Positions 42,060 through 54,849 of a stretch of DNA of 64,000 nt are shown piece after piece (the stretch's first letter is position 1; each line of letters starts with the position of its first letter). A program made the position numbers and the translations under genes. Under the pieces are notes generated by a model, which ran no database searches, had not been told where the DNA came from, and was given only the letters and a program-made list of their open reading frames with translations. The stretch is from Zoroaster sp. YZ-2022 (taxonomy: Eukaryota; Echinodermata; Asteroidea; Forcipulatida; Zoroasteridae): assembly GCA_029582265.1 (NCBI GenBank), contig CM055823.1:21053365-21117364 (forward strand), in the 5' to 3' direction.

Positions 42060-42860
42060 GGATATGCACAGTTTTATTTTCAATTTAGTTTACATGCAAT
42101 CAATTTCACACAATGGCGACATTGAATACTGTTGGTGACCCAACGAATGAAGCTGACATTGAATACTGTTGGTGACACAACGAATGAAGCTGAAACTTTC
42201 ACAAACAGGAATCTCTTGATTTTGTTTCAATATTTATATTGGTGAATTACTCAATATAAATGCAAACGGTGCACATCAGTTTTTACAGTGTAAAACTTCT
42301 GAGTTTTGTTTCTTCTTCATCTTTTTTTTCTCGAATTATGAGTGTTTGAAATGATTGTGTTAAAAAAGAACGTGCAAACAGAAATGCTTTATGATCTCAA
42401 TTTAGAGAAAATTGTAAAACAAAATTATTCACCCCCCAAATTACCACTAATCTAGAGTATACTTGCTGTGATGAAAACGTAATTCTACTTGTCATGATGA
42501 AACTTTAGGTCACAGGTTATATGCCAGATATAACCTAGATACGTACACTTATCCAACTTGTTTTTATCTTCTGAATATTTCAACAGGAAACTTCCGCAAA
42601 GCAAACTGTTTTCTATATATGGTTTGTGGTTCCCATTTAGTTTTAAAACTAACAAATATACCCAGGCCAATATTTCGACATTAAAATCATTGTTGGAAAA
42701 AGTACTTATAATAAATGAGATCTTCTCCCCAAAATAATAGGGCAACATTATTATGAATACATTTATAATATAATAAACATTGTCATAAGTACAAGTACTT
42801 TTCCATGAGTACGAGTGTGAGTACGAATGCCGATTCAAAAATAAAAACTGACTGAAATCA
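42060..42860. other. No gene recognised
   Basis: AT-rich. A 47-bp direct duplication (TTGAATACTGTTGGTGACCCAACGAATGAAGCTGA) lies at 42123-42190. The open minus-strand frame at 42485-42871 has no family resemblance or splice context. Confidence 0.5.
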
Positions 42861-42864
42861 CGGA

Positions 42865-43125
42865 TATGCACTGTAAAAATGGTGTTTAGAATTTAAACAC
42901 ATTTCTAAACACGTAGCTTGTACTCACTTTTTCACATGTTTAGCCTAAAACATGTATAGATCGTGCTTTTCTGTGATGTGTGTTTGAAAGCTAAAAACCA
43001 TATGAACAGGTGTCAAAAACCTAAACACGTTTAGCTTTGTGACATGTACAGAGGATGGCTGTTTAGCATTTAAACTCATTCATATATGCGTTTATTTTGC
43101 GTGTGTTTAATTTGTTTACAGTGAG
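42865..43125. mobile_element. MITE with CACTGTAAA ends
   Basis: CACTGTAAAAATGGTGTTTAG at the left and GTGTTTAATTTGTTTACAGTG at the right; interior repeats of TTTAAACAC and ACATGTTTAG words. Confidence 0.5.
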
Positions 43126-43203
43126 GGTGTCATTGGAAATCGTGCATTATTACAATAATCTTGTGAAGGAAGACACAGAGCATCACATGTAACCTTAACT
43201 TAA

Positions 43204-44833
43204 CTATGGAGGTCGAAAAGTTTTTCTGCTTTTCAGATTTCTAAATAATGAAAAAGCAGATTGAACGTTGTTGGCTAGTGCATTTTTTTACTTTTCTGGT
43301 TTTCTTCCACCTAAAAAGTATTAAATATTTTGGTAACATCCATTTTTCTACTTTCTGCTTTTCAGTTTCACGAAAAGCAGATTTGACTTTTTCACCTACA
43401 CTGGCGGTCAAAAAGTAGACATCTGCTTTTCTGGCTTCCTACAACCCGAAAAGTAGATCGAACGTTTTGAACAAATCAATTTTTGTGCTTTTCTACTATC
43501 CGAAAAGCAGATTAGACGTTTTGTCACACAGTGGCCTAAAAGTGGACATCTGTTTTTTCTGGTTTCCCACAACACGAAAAGTAGATCGAACGTTTTGGGC
43601 AAATCCATTTTTCTGCTTTCCTGCTTCCCGAAAAGCGGATCGAACAGTGGCCTAAAATGGACAAGTCTGCTTTGCACTTGAAGAAAAGCAGATTTAATAA
43701 TTTGATAAATCTACTCCCCTATCCACAAAATAATGGACTAATCCTACCGTCACAATACATGTCCTACGTAGGCGCCAGATAGTCGCGTTCCGTTCAAACA
43801 AGTGCAGGGAGGAATAATAATGTCACAGCGCGCTTCCGTTTCATCTGTGGTGCCCGGCCCCTATTTTTCAGCGACGGTTATCGCGTGGATTGTATTGGTG
43901 CATTGGTAGGACTTGACCATTATTTTGTGGATTTATCAAATCATCATCTGCTTTTCTTCAAGCTCAAAGCAGACTTGTACACTTTTAGGCCACTGTTGAG
44001 AAAACGTTCGATCCACATTTCGGGAAGCAGAAAAGCAGAAAAATGGATTTGTCGAAAACGTTCAATCTGCTTTTCGGAATGTAGGAAACCAGAAAAGCAG
44101 ATGTCCACTTTTGACCGCCAGTGCAGGTGAAAAAGTAAAATCTGCTTTTCTTGAAACTGAAAAGCAGAAAAGTAGAAAAATGGATGTTACCAAAATGTTC
44201 AATTTACTTTTTAGGTGGAAGAAAAGCAGAAAAATAGAAAAGTGCACTAGCCAACAACGTTCAATCTGCTTTTTCATTATTTAGAAAGCTGAAAAGCAGA
44301 TGTCCACTTTCGACCTCCATAGCATCGGTAGGATTCGTCCATTATTTTGTCGATAAGGGAGTAGATTTATCAAATCATCATCTGCTTTTCTTCAAGAACA
44401 AAGCAGACTTATCCACTTTTAGGCCACTGTTGAGAAAACGTTCGATCCGCTTTTCGGGAAGCAGGAAAGCAGAAAAATGGATTTGTCCAAAACGTTCGTT
44501 CTACATTTCGGGTTGTGGGAAACCAGAAAAGCAGATGTCCACTTTTAGGCCACTGTGTGACAAAACGTCTAATCTGGTTTTCGGCTAGTGGAAAAGTAGA
44601 TAAATTGATTTGTCGAAAACGTTCGATCTTCTTTTCGGGTTGTAGGAAACCACAAAGCAGATGTCCACTTTTTGACCGCCAGTGTAGGTGAAAAAGTAAA
44701 ATCTGCTTTTCGTGAAACTGAAAAGCAGAAAAGTAGAAAAATGGATGTTACCAAAATGTTCAATCTACTTTTCAATCTGCTTTTTCATTATTTAGAAAGC
44801 TGAAAAGCAGATGTCCACATTTCGACCTCCATA
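43204..44833. mobile_element. Large fold-back element made of CTGCTTTTC modules
   Basis: The arm at 43204-43740 begins CTATGGAGGTCGAAAAG; its complement ends at 44322 (CTTTCGACCTCCATAG). A third arm (44331-44833) repeats the second in the same orientation. Each arm is a series of ~100-base paragraphs of the type AAAAGCAGATGTCCACTTTT...AACGTTCGATC. No transposase. Confidence 0.7.
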
Positions 44834-45537
44834 CTTCATATTTAACTCATCGTCAATAATGTTTACTATACACACATTTACGTGTATTGACATGTAAATG
44901 TTGAATGATCTTATGAGCGGGAGTCCCAGATCGCCTCTTTTGTGTCGTTAGTGTTCGCCGGTGCCTCGGGGTCCCAGGGTCCGGACTTACTTTTTCAGAA
45001 ATTGTTTTGCCATACGAATTATGCCTAATGAACTCGGCATATGACTTGGTCACTATTTTATTTAATGAGGTGCAACCATGACCATACAGACATTTCTCTA
45101 TGATTTGACTGAATCTCGCCACAGTTACGTAATTGTTCTTCTGTATTATTTGTTATTCTACATCTGAATACCACACCGCAGGGTTTTAAATTAAGTCATA
45201 ATTTTGACTTAAAGGTCCTGTGAAATAGGTTTTTTTCATTGTATACAATAAAGTATGCCTACTGGAACATATATTTGTCATTTGTTAATTTTTCCCCTCA
45301 CGTTTATACCATAAAAATATTAATTTTTAAATTTAGGGGGTGCGCTTCGACGCGCCCATACCCCCTTATTAACATAACATTCGTGACGTACACTGAGGCG
45401 ATTCCCGATCCGCGATCCGCGATCCACAGCACTTGCCCAAGTATGCGTCGTATACAGCGCACCACTGCATGCAGAGTGTTGCTAGAGAAAAGATTCCTCA
45501 AGTTTTCTGTCAGGTTTGAAGCTTATTATTTTCGATA

Positions 45538-45684
45538 ATGCTATCAAGGTGTATCGCTGCAGGTTGCAGCAACACCACCAAAGACGGTGTTAGTCTACAC
45601 CGATTTCCGTCTGATCCAAAATACAGACGTATTTGGACGACTAAAGTGAAGCTGACTAAAGTGAAGCTGACCGGAGCGAAGTAA
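45538..45684 (+). CDS. THAP-domain first exon (partial)
   Basis: ATG at 45538 opens MLSRCIAAGCSNTTKDGVSL and HRFPSDPKYRRIWTTKV. This is the start of a THAP zinc finger: C-x4-C, then HRFP, then the invariant Trp. A canonical donor AA/GTAAGA follows GCG at 45680; read through, the frame ends at TAA 45682-45684. A 15-bp tandem duplication makes TKVKLTKVKL in frame. The second Cys-x2-His pair would be in a later exon I did not find. THAP domains bind DNA and occur in host genes and P-element-like transposases. Confidence 0.65.
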   Translation: MLSRCIAAGCSNTTKDGVSLHRFPSDPKYRRIWTTKVKLTKVKLTGAK

Positions 45685-45689
45685 GAAGG

Positions 45690-46740
45690 CTGGGAAGGCT
45701 CCAATGAAGAAGAGAGGTGCTTTTTTTAAAGCGAGAAAGACTCAGGGTAAGTGGCCATTCAATAATACTCCCATGCATAACCCAGTCCACTTCCGTGCAA
45801 AACGACATGTTCACACCATGCTCACCGTTTCAGTGTTCACGGCATGAAAACATGCCGTGATTTTCCGCATTAATAAAAAACATCGTGTCTGATTTTATAT
45901 CCTGGCAAGACAAACATAAAAACATTAAACCTTTCTCATTATGCCTGCGCTTGTTTTGAGTTTTTTAAATGATCAGAACTTTGACTCAACTGTTTCTGTT
46001 ATTTCATAAAATAACACCGTAATGTTAGCATTGCCTTCGGTGTGTTTTCTGACCGCATGATGGGGGCTTGCGCTGCGTTTCACGGTACATAGAAATTCTC
46101 TGCCTTTGTGTACGTCACGAACGTTTCGTTAAAACTTCGGGGGTAAATTTTTGATTATTAGATAAATAATTAATAATCCACTCGAAACAAAAAAAAACAT
46201 TTAAAATTGTTTTTAATTCATACCAATCAATATAACAGCACCAAGAAATAAAGTTTGGTAAATACACTCTTCACATGACCTTTAACATAATGTCATAATA
46301 ATGACTTAATACTCATCATTAAGACTTAGCGTAATTCATAATTGTGATGTAGCAAAGTCATAATGTTCCTATAAACTATGTCCCTTTAAACGCTTCGGTG
46401 TATGTCTGCGTACTGCGACTGTCAATCCGTCCTTACTCTATGGGCAAACTAACTTATAAATATGAGATATAATTATGAGATATTAACTCATAATTATGAC
46501 TTAAGCTTAGTAAAATTTTCACTATAATAGGCATTTCTTTGTCTGTTGGTATTACTGTATAAATTGTACTGTATAAATGTCAACTGTGCTTTATACTGAT
46601 AATCTGTAATCTACTCTTAATCTATTGTACACAGTTATAGATTAAGTTGCTCGCAACATGGAAATAGATGTGTGACATTGTCACTACAACACAACAAATT
46701 GCCCGCGAAAATAAAATGTACATGTACACTGATCTACATG
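45690..46740. other. No gene recognised; scattered diverged satellite pieces
   Basis: Contains outlying copies of the palindromic satellite and its 75-bp block (46270-46520: GTCCCTTTAAACGCTTCGGTGTATG...GGGCAAACTAACTTATAAATATGAG), clearly more diverged than the main array. Confidence 0.6.
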
Positions 46741-46741
46741 T

Positions 46742-47165
46742 GCACTGAAAAGCAGAAAAGTAGAAAAATGGATGTTACCAAAATTTTCAATGTACATTTT
46801 AGGTGGAAGAAAAGCAGAAAAATAGAAAAGTGCACTAGCCAACAACGTTCAATCTGCTTTTTCATTATTTAGAAATCTGAAAAGCAGATGTCCACTTTTC
46901 GACCTCCACAGCGGCCTAAACGTGTTTTACTGGTTACCCACAACCCGAAAAATAGAACGAACGTTTTGGACAAATCCATTTTTCTGCTTCCCTGCTTCCC
47001 GAAAAGCGGATTTAACGTTTTCTCAACAGTGGCCTAAATGTGGACAAGTCTGCTTTGTTCTTGAAGACAAGCAGATGATGATTTGATAAATCTACTCGAT
47101 TTTCGACAAAATAATGGACGAATCCTACCATTGCTACTGTTGAGAAAACGTTCGATCTAACATTC
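46742..47165. mobile_element. CTGCTTTTC fold-back element, partial copy
   Basis: Begins ACTGAAAAGCAGAAAAGTAG; contains TTTTCGACCTCCACAG, then the opposite arm CCCGAAAAGCGGATTTAACG. Borders the satellite array. Confidence 0.65.
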
Positions 47166-50100
47166 GTGCAGCTCAAGTCAACTAAATTCCAATAGTTTTT
47201 ATTCCAAAGTGAAATAAACAGCATGTAAATTCCCAAACCTGTGTTTAACTGAGAATAAATGATTCTGTCAAAATACATTCATTGTGACAAAATCACTTAT
47301 TGGAGTCATAATTATGACTTAAGCTGCAGAGTAAAATTGTTCACTATTTTCCTTTAACGCTTCCGTGTGTATCTCCGTAATGCAACTATCAAACCGTCGT
47401 TGTTCTATAGGCAAACTAAGTTATTATTATGACTTACCGGGTACGCTTAGTCATAATTATGAGATATTAAGTCATAATTATGACTTATTTAATTCATAAT
47501 TATGACTTTGCTTAAGTCGTAAGTATGACTTACGCTAAGTCATAATAATGACTTAGCTTAAGTCATAATTTATGACTTATTTAAGCCATAATTATGACTT
47601 AGTTTAAGTCATAATTATGACTTACTTAAGTCATAATTATGACTTAGCGTAACTCATAATAATAACTTAGTTTGCCTATAGAACAACGACAGTTTGACAG
47701 TTGTATTACGGAGATACACACGGAATCGTTAAAGAGAAATAGTGAAAAAAAAATCTCAGCTGAAGTCATAATTATGATTTAAATAAGTCATAATTATGAC
47801 TCAAGCTAAGTCATAATTATGACTCAAGCTAAGTCATAATTATGACTTAGCTTAAGTCATTATGACTTATTTAAATCATAATTATGACTTCAGCTGAGAA
47901 TTTTTTTATTTCCCTTCAACTCATCCGTGTGTATCTCCGTAATGCATGTGTCAAACCGTCGTTGTTCTATAGTCAAACTAAGTCATTATGACTTAACATA
48001 TATGACATAATTTTGAGATATTAAGTCATAATTATGACTTATTTAAGACATAATTATGACTTAGCTTAAGTCATAATTATGACTTAAGCTGAGAATTTTT
48101 TCACTATTTCCCTTTAACGATTCCGTGATGCCACTGTCAAACCGTCGTTGTTCTTTAGGCAAACTAAGTTATTATTACTAAGTTATTACTATGAATTATT
48201 TAATTCATAATTATGACTTAGGCTAAGTCATAATTATGACTTATTGAAGTCATAATTATGCCTTAGCTTAAGTCATAATAATGAATTATTAAAGTCATAA
48301 TTATGACTTATTTAAGTCATAATTATGACTTAGCTTGAAGTCATAATTATGACTTAGCTTGAATCATAATTACGACTTAACTTAAGTCATAATTATGACT
48401 TATTTAAATCATAATTATGACTTCAGCTGAGAATTTTTTTTATTTCCCTTCAACTCATCCGTGTGTATCTCCGTAATGCATGTGTCAAACCGTCGTTGTT
48501 CTATAGTCAAACTAAGTCATAATTATGACTTATTTAAGTCATAATTATGACTTAACATATATGACATAATTATGAGTCATAATTATGACTTATTTAAAAG
48601 ACATAATTATGACATAAGCTGAGATTTTTTTTCACTATTTCCCTTTAACGATTCCGTGTGTATCTCCGTAATGCAACTGTCAAACCGTCGTTGTTCTTTA
48701 GGCAAACTAAGTTATTATTACTAAGTTATTACTATGACTTATTTAATTCAGAATTATGACTTAGCGTAAGTCTGATTTTTTCACTCTTTCCATTTAACGA
48801 TTCCGTGTGTATCTCCGTAATGCAACTGTCAAACCGTCGTTGTTCAATAGGCAAACTAAGTTATTGACTTAAGCTAAGTCATAATAATGACTTATTGAAG
48901 TCATAATTATGACTTATTGAAGTCATAATTATGACTTAAGCTACGTCATAATTATGACTTCAGCTGAGAATTTTTTATTTCCCTTTAACGCTTCCGTGTG
49001 TTTCTCCGCAATGCATGTGTCAAATTATTATGACTTACGCTAAGCTAAAATTTAAATTATTACTTATTGAATTCATAATTATGAATTAGCTTAAGTCATA
49101 ATTATGACTTATTGAAGTCATAATTATGACTTATTGAAGTCATAATTATGACTTATTGAAGTCATAATTATGACTTATTTAAGTCATAATTACGACTTAA
49201 CTTAAGTCATAATTATGACTTATTTAAGTCATAATTATGACTTAAGCTGATAATATTTTTCACTATTTCCCTTTAACGATTCCGTGTGTATCTCCGTAAT
49301 GCAACTGTCAAACCGTCGTTGTTCTACAGGCAAACATATATTATTATGACTTACGCTAAGTCATAATCATGAAATATAAAGTCATAATTATGACTGAGCT
49401 CAAGTCATAATTATGACTTCAGCTGAGAATTGTTTTATTTCCCTTCAACTCATCCGTGTGTATCTCCGTAATGCATGTGTCAAACCGTCGTTGTTCTATA
49501 GTCAAACTAAGTCATAATTATGACTTAACATATATGACATAATTATGAGATATTAAGTCATAATTATGACTTATTTAAGACATAATTATTACTTAAGCTG
49601 AATTTTTTTTCCACTATTTCCCTTTAACGATTCCGTGTGTATCTCCGTAATGCAACTGTCAAACCGTCGTTGTTCTTTAGGCAAACTAAGTTATTATTAC
49701 TAAGTTATTACTATGACTTATTTAATTCATAATTATGACTTAGCTTCAGTCATAATTATGACTTAGCTTCAGTCATAATTATGACTTAGCTTCAGTCATA
49801 ATTATGACTTACTAAAGTCATAATTATGAATTCAGCTGAGAATTTTTTTTTTCCATTAACTCTTCCGTGTGTATCTCCGCAATTATCACTTAGCTTAAGT
49901 CATAATTATGACTTCAGATTATAATTTTGTTTACTATCTCCCTTTAACGATTCCGTGTGTATCTCCGTAATGCAACTGTCAAACCGTCGTTGTTCTACAG
50001 GCAAACTAAGTTATTATTATGACTCCCTTTTCGACAAAATAATGGACGAATCCTACCATTGCTACTGTTGAGAAAACGTTCGATCCGCTTTTCGGGAAGC

Positions 50101-50928
50101 AGGAAAGCAGAAAAACGGATTTGTCCAAAACGTTCGTTCTAACATTCGTGCAGCTCAAGTCAACTAAATTCCAATAGTTTTTATTCCAAAGTGAAATAAA
50201 CAGCATGTAAATTCCCAAACCTGTGTTTAACTGAGAATAAATGATTCTGTCAAAATACATTCATTGTGACAAAATCACTTATTGGAGTCATAATTATGAC
50301 TTAAGCTGCAGAGTAAAATTGTTCACTATTTTCCTTTAACGCTTCCGTGTGTATCTCCGTAATGCAACTATCAAACCGTCGTTGTTCTATAGGCAAACTA
50401 AGTTATTATTATGACTTACCGGGTACGCTTAGTCATAATTATGAGATATTAAGTCATAATTGACTTATTTAATTCATAATTATGACTTTGCTTAAGTCGT
50501 AAGTATGACTTACGCTAAGTCATAATTATGACTTAGCTTGAGTCATAATAATGACTTATTGAAGTCATAATTATGACTTATTTAAGTCATAATTATGACT
50601 TAAGCTACGTCATAATTATGACTTCAGCTGAGAATTTTTTATTTTCCTTCAACGCATCCGTGTGTATCTCCGTAATGCATGTGTCAAACCGTCGTTGTTC
50701 TATAGGCAAACTAAGTTATTGTTATGACTTATGCTAAGCCATGATGATGAGATATTATGTTAAAATTATGGCTTAGTTCAAGTCATAATTATGACTTAGC
50801 TTAAGTCATAAAAATTACTTATTGAAGTCATAATTATGACTTAGCTGAAGTCATAAAAATGACTTATTGAAGTCATAATTATGACTTAGTTTCAGTCATA
50901 ATTATGACTTATTGAAGTCATGATTATT
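47160..50928. repeat. Palindromic AT-rich satellite, main array
   Basis: Built of AAGTCATAATTATGACTT (a perfect 18-bp palindrome) joined by TA, TTGA, TTTA or GCT linkers. It is punctuated by a block TTTCCCTTTAACGATTCCGTGTGTATCTCCGTAATGC...CAAACCGTCGTTGTTCTATAGGCAAACTAAG. The block usually points one way but is inverted at 47660-47755. Segments 47166-47500 and 50150-50500 are near-identical, showing a higher-order duplication. Confidence 0.9.
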
Positions 50929-51025
50929 TTATTTATTTTATTTATTTTATTTTAGTCATCTTTAATGAGGGTAAACTCCGATCAGTGCACAGCACTGCTT
51001 TCCATGGAGGCCCTCAGTACAAATA
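50929..51025. repeat. LINE or SINE tail inserted in the satellite
   Basis: TTTATTTTATTTATTTTATTTTAGTCATCTTTAATGAGGGTAAACTCC...GGAGGCCCTCAGTAC: pentanucleotide tail plus a conserved short 3' stem. Confidence 0.5.
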
Positions 51026-51398
51026 TAATTATAACTTCAGCAAGTCATAATTATGACTTAGCTTAAGTCATAATTATGAGATATTAAGTCAAAATTATGA
51101 CTTATTTAAGTCATAATTATGACTTTGCTTAATTATAACTTAGCGTAAGTCATAATTATGACTTATTGAAGTCATAATTATGACTTAGCTTAAGTCATAA
51201 TTATGACTTATTTAAGCCATAATTATGACTTAACATATAATAATAATAATAATAAAGATTTATAGCGCGCACATATCCACCCTGCTGGGCGCTCAAGGCG
51301 CGGAAACAAAGAAAAAACATGAATACAAACAATATACAATGATAGCATAGGGGAATTTTTTTAAATTATGTACCGAGATACATGTACCTACAATGCAA

Positions 51399-52515
51399 TT
51401 ACAAATATACATCATCTTTGAAGAGTTGTGACATAAGATGAGTTTTAAGCATCGACTTAAATCTGGTTATACTATGACAAGATTTGAGTTTAGTTGGAAG
51501 ATGATTCCAGAGTCTCGGAGCTGCGACAGAAAACGACCTATCACCCCAGTTCCGTTTTGAAGTTGGTTCCTTTAGGAGTGACATGTTGCTGGAGCGCAAA
51601 TTGCGTGACGGAGTGTAGACTTTAAGCAGTTCAGAAATATAAATTGGAGCAATGTTATTGAAAGATTTGTGAACAATTAGCATAAGTTTAAAAACAATTC
51701 TCTGTGAAACAGGAAGCCAGTGCAGTTCTTTCAAGATTGGCGTGATATGGCATGACTTTCTGGACAAAGTCACAACACGAGCTGCTGTGTTTTGTATGTG
51801 CTGAAGACGAGATATTTGATTCTGCGGGAGACCGTAAAGGAGAGCATTCCCGTTATCGAGCCTTGATGTGACAAACGCATGTATAATTTGTTCAGCAGCA
51901 CTTTTATTCAAGTATTTCCTAATTCGGCTTATATTTCTGATATGAAATGATGATATGCGAACAATGTTGGAGATATGTGGTTTTAAAGTCATTGTCGAGT
52001 CAAATATAACACCCAAATTACGTGCATGTAATGAGGGGTTATCTGCGAGTCACCAATTGTAATAAATGGAAGAGAAACTTTAGACAATTGCTGACGTGAT
52101 CCAAATAGAACAAATTCTGTTTTTCATCGTTCAATTTCAGGAAATTTTGTCTCATCCAACTTCGAATCTCTTGAATACATTTCTCCAGTGTTTTAATGCA
52201 GGAATCAGCAGGTTCTTGAGAAGATTTAAAAGTAATGTAAAGCTGCGTGTCATCAGCGTAAACATGGTAATTTAAATTATACTTCAAAATGATATCACGA
52301 ACTGGAAAGGTATAAACAGTAAACCACTGTGGGCCGAGCACAGAGCCTTGGGGTACAGAATAGTCAAGAATAACAGGCTCGGAGATAGCGTTACCAATAC
52401 AAACATGCTGAGGCCTATTTAAAAGGTAGGACTTACACCAATCCAGGGGCTGTGTCATGTATTCCAAGATGATATTGAAGGCGGGAGAGAAGGATTTTAT
52501 GATCGACCGTGTCAA
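51399..52515 (-). pseudogene. LINE reverse transcriptase catalytic part and C-terminus
   Basis: 52039-52515 carries VPQGSVLGPQWF and the catalytic YHVYADDTQLYI. 51399-52016 carries the C-terminal region NISRIRKYLNKSAAEQIIHA, FVTSRLDNGNALLYGLP and RSFSVAAPRLWNHLP. A frameshift separates the two near 52030. Confidence 0.85.
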
Positions 52516-54464
52516 AAGCGGCGCTTAAGTCTAACAAAACTAATGCAGTGATTTTCCCCTCATCCATGGCAGATAAAATGTCATTGTTGACGCGAAGAAG
52601 AGCAGTTTCCGTTCCATGAAATGGTTTGTAGGCTGACTGAAATGTGTCCGACAGGTTATTAGCACGAACATGGTCTGAGATCCGTGATGAAACAACTCGC
52701 TCGATTGTTTTTCCAAGGTACTTTAAATTCGCTACTGGTCGGTAATTTTTGAAAACTTCCTTGTCCAAATTGGGTTTCTTTAGGAGTGGTTTAACATGAG
52801 CAACCTTCTGGCTATTAGGGAAACAACCGGAAGAAAGAGATCTGTTTACAATAATTGTGATATACTTAGCAAACACATCAATATTTTGTTTTATTAGCGA
52901 AGTTGGCACTGGATCAAGTTCACATGATTTTGATGGCGATTTCATGATGATTTTCTTAATCTCAGTAACACTAGTAGGCTCAAACATGGACAGTCTACAT
53001 TGTGGATCCTTGCGTGTTGGTGTTTGTGATAGAATGGGAAAAGAACGACGGATATTCTCAATTTTTGTGACAAAAAAGTTTGAAAAAGCATTTGCGAGGT
53101 CCTGGTCGGAGTGTGTAGATGGAAGCACTGGAGCTTTGGGTTTATGAAGCAGCTTTTCAACAATGTTAAAGAGTTTTTTCTGATCACCAGAGCTATCTTT
53201 CACAAGAGATGAGTAGTGAGTTATTTTTGCCTGGTTAATCATGTTCTTCACAATATCACGTTGGTTACAGTATTCTTGCCGACGTACTCCAAGTTTCCCA
53301 TTGTCACGCCATCTTCGCTCAAGTTGACGGCGGATTTTCCTTGCAGCACGGATATCATCATTGAACCAGGGGGATTCAGATTGTAGTTTAACAGTTCGAG
53401 TTTTTTGCGGAGCATGATCATCCAAGATGTTACGGATAGTAGATTCAAATAGACTGACACAAGAATCCAGCTCACCATCTTCAAGGTTTACATTTTCCAG
53501 TTGAGATTCAACATCATGACATAAATCTTTAATATTTACTTTTTTCCAGTGGCGAGTAGCTACAGAAATGGTAGGTATGGGAGGTTTTTTAAGGTTCAAA
53601 TTTACCATGATTGCATAATGATCAGATAATCCAGGATGAATAGTTATATTCGTGATAAGAGGTGAAGTATTTTCACGCGTTATCATGAGGTCAAGACAGT
53701 GACCATACCGATGAGTGGGTGCTGTGATGTGCTGTATAAGTCCATGAGCAGAGAGCAGATCTTTAAACTGATTTGCATAATTGTTTGAAATTATGTCCAT
53801 ATGAATGTTAAAATCGCCGGTTAAAATAATGTCAGATGGGTGTAAGAGATAATCGACAATTAATTTTTCAAATTCCTGCAGAAAACTGGAGAAGTTTACA
53901 TGTTTACCATCAACATCCCTTTCTGGTCGATAAATATTAACAAGGCGAACAGATCTAGAGTTGCACGTTACCTCAGCATGCAGAGATTCAAATGTTAGGT
54001 AGTCAATGTTAACACTTTTCATGCTGACAGATAAACTGGACCTAAAGAGTAGTGCAACCCCTCCACCGGTCTTTATTGGTCTGGGGATATGATGGAGAAG
54101 AGTAGCCAGCAGGAGTACACTCACGGGGTAGCAAATCATCATCAGGTTTAAACCATGTCTCGGTTATGGCAACAAGATCCAAATTGTTTTGAAGTACAAA
54201 GTCAACAAATTCATCCGATTTGTTACATATGGATTGAGTATTCAAGACACAGAGCTGAAGTTTAGACTCATCGTGAACATTTGGAGTTGAAGTTATGCCA
54301 ATGTCGCTTGTTGATGTGGTTGAGTTCACCGCTGGGGGTTGGTAAGGCTGGGGGTTGGTAAGGCTGGAGTGCAAGTTGTGTAAGTCTGTCCATTCTACGG
54401 CGACCAGCTTTTTTACCTCTATGTGTGCGGCGGTATGTTTGGGGTTGATTAGCAAGTATTCCAA
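52433..54464 (-). pseudogene. LINE endonuclease and start of reverse transcriptase
   Basis: Two overlapping frames (54042-54464 and 52433-54142). Endonuclease signatures: LNTQSICNKSDEF, AITETWF, VNIYRP, IILTGDFNIHMD and GLSDHYAI. RT begins FPNSQKVAHVKPLLKKPN, NYRPVANL, FQSAYKPFHGTETALL and ALVLLDLSAAFDTVDH. The frame shifts near 54080 and again near 52450. Confidence 0.85.
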
Positions 54465-54849
54465 GACAGTTCAATTGACTCAATGATGAATAAGATAAAG
54501 CTACATCAGTACATGGAGCATTGCGAAGATTGAGTAGTTCATTGCGGCTGTAGGAAATTTTATGGAGCTGAGTGGCGTTTGTGGGTGTGTTGATCAGTGT
54601 TTCAGGTCCAGGGTTTGGGTTTATGTCACCAGAAATTAAGAGTTCCAGGTGAAAGGAGGCAGATGAATTATCATAGTATGATATAGGACGTCTCAAGAAT
54701 TTAAGATGGCGGATTTTAGTTGAACAATCTGTAGGTTGCATCTTGTAGCCATCTACTGATGAGTTATTGAGACACAATGGTCTGGATAGCAGGAGTAGAA
54801 TAAACAGGATGTAGATCTCCATTGTCTGATCACAAAGTTGTTGATCCAA
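54268..54849 (-). pseudogene. LINE N-terminal region with 2A-like motif
   Basis: Begins MDQQLCDQTM, then a hydrophobic segment EIYILFILLLLSRPLCL (residues 11-27) like a signal sequence. LLISGDINPNPGP (residues 70-82) resembles 2A 'skipping' peptides (consensus D[V/I]ExNPGP) known from non-LTR elements of sea urchin and others. The Glu is Asn here. A basic RGKKAGRRRMDR follows. The frame is lost near 54350, where GGGTTGGTAAGGCT is duplicated. Confidence 0.65.

Noticed and set aside
45239..45538. 99-codon plus-strand frame just before the THAP start
   Set aside because: Runs in a different frame from the THAP exon and resembles nothing; more likely upstream noncoding sequence.
52857..53187. 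Frames antisense to or overlapping the LINE coding region
   Set aside because: Shadows of the endonuclease/RT frame; likewise the minus-strand frames at 57888-60572 under the RTE-like copies.
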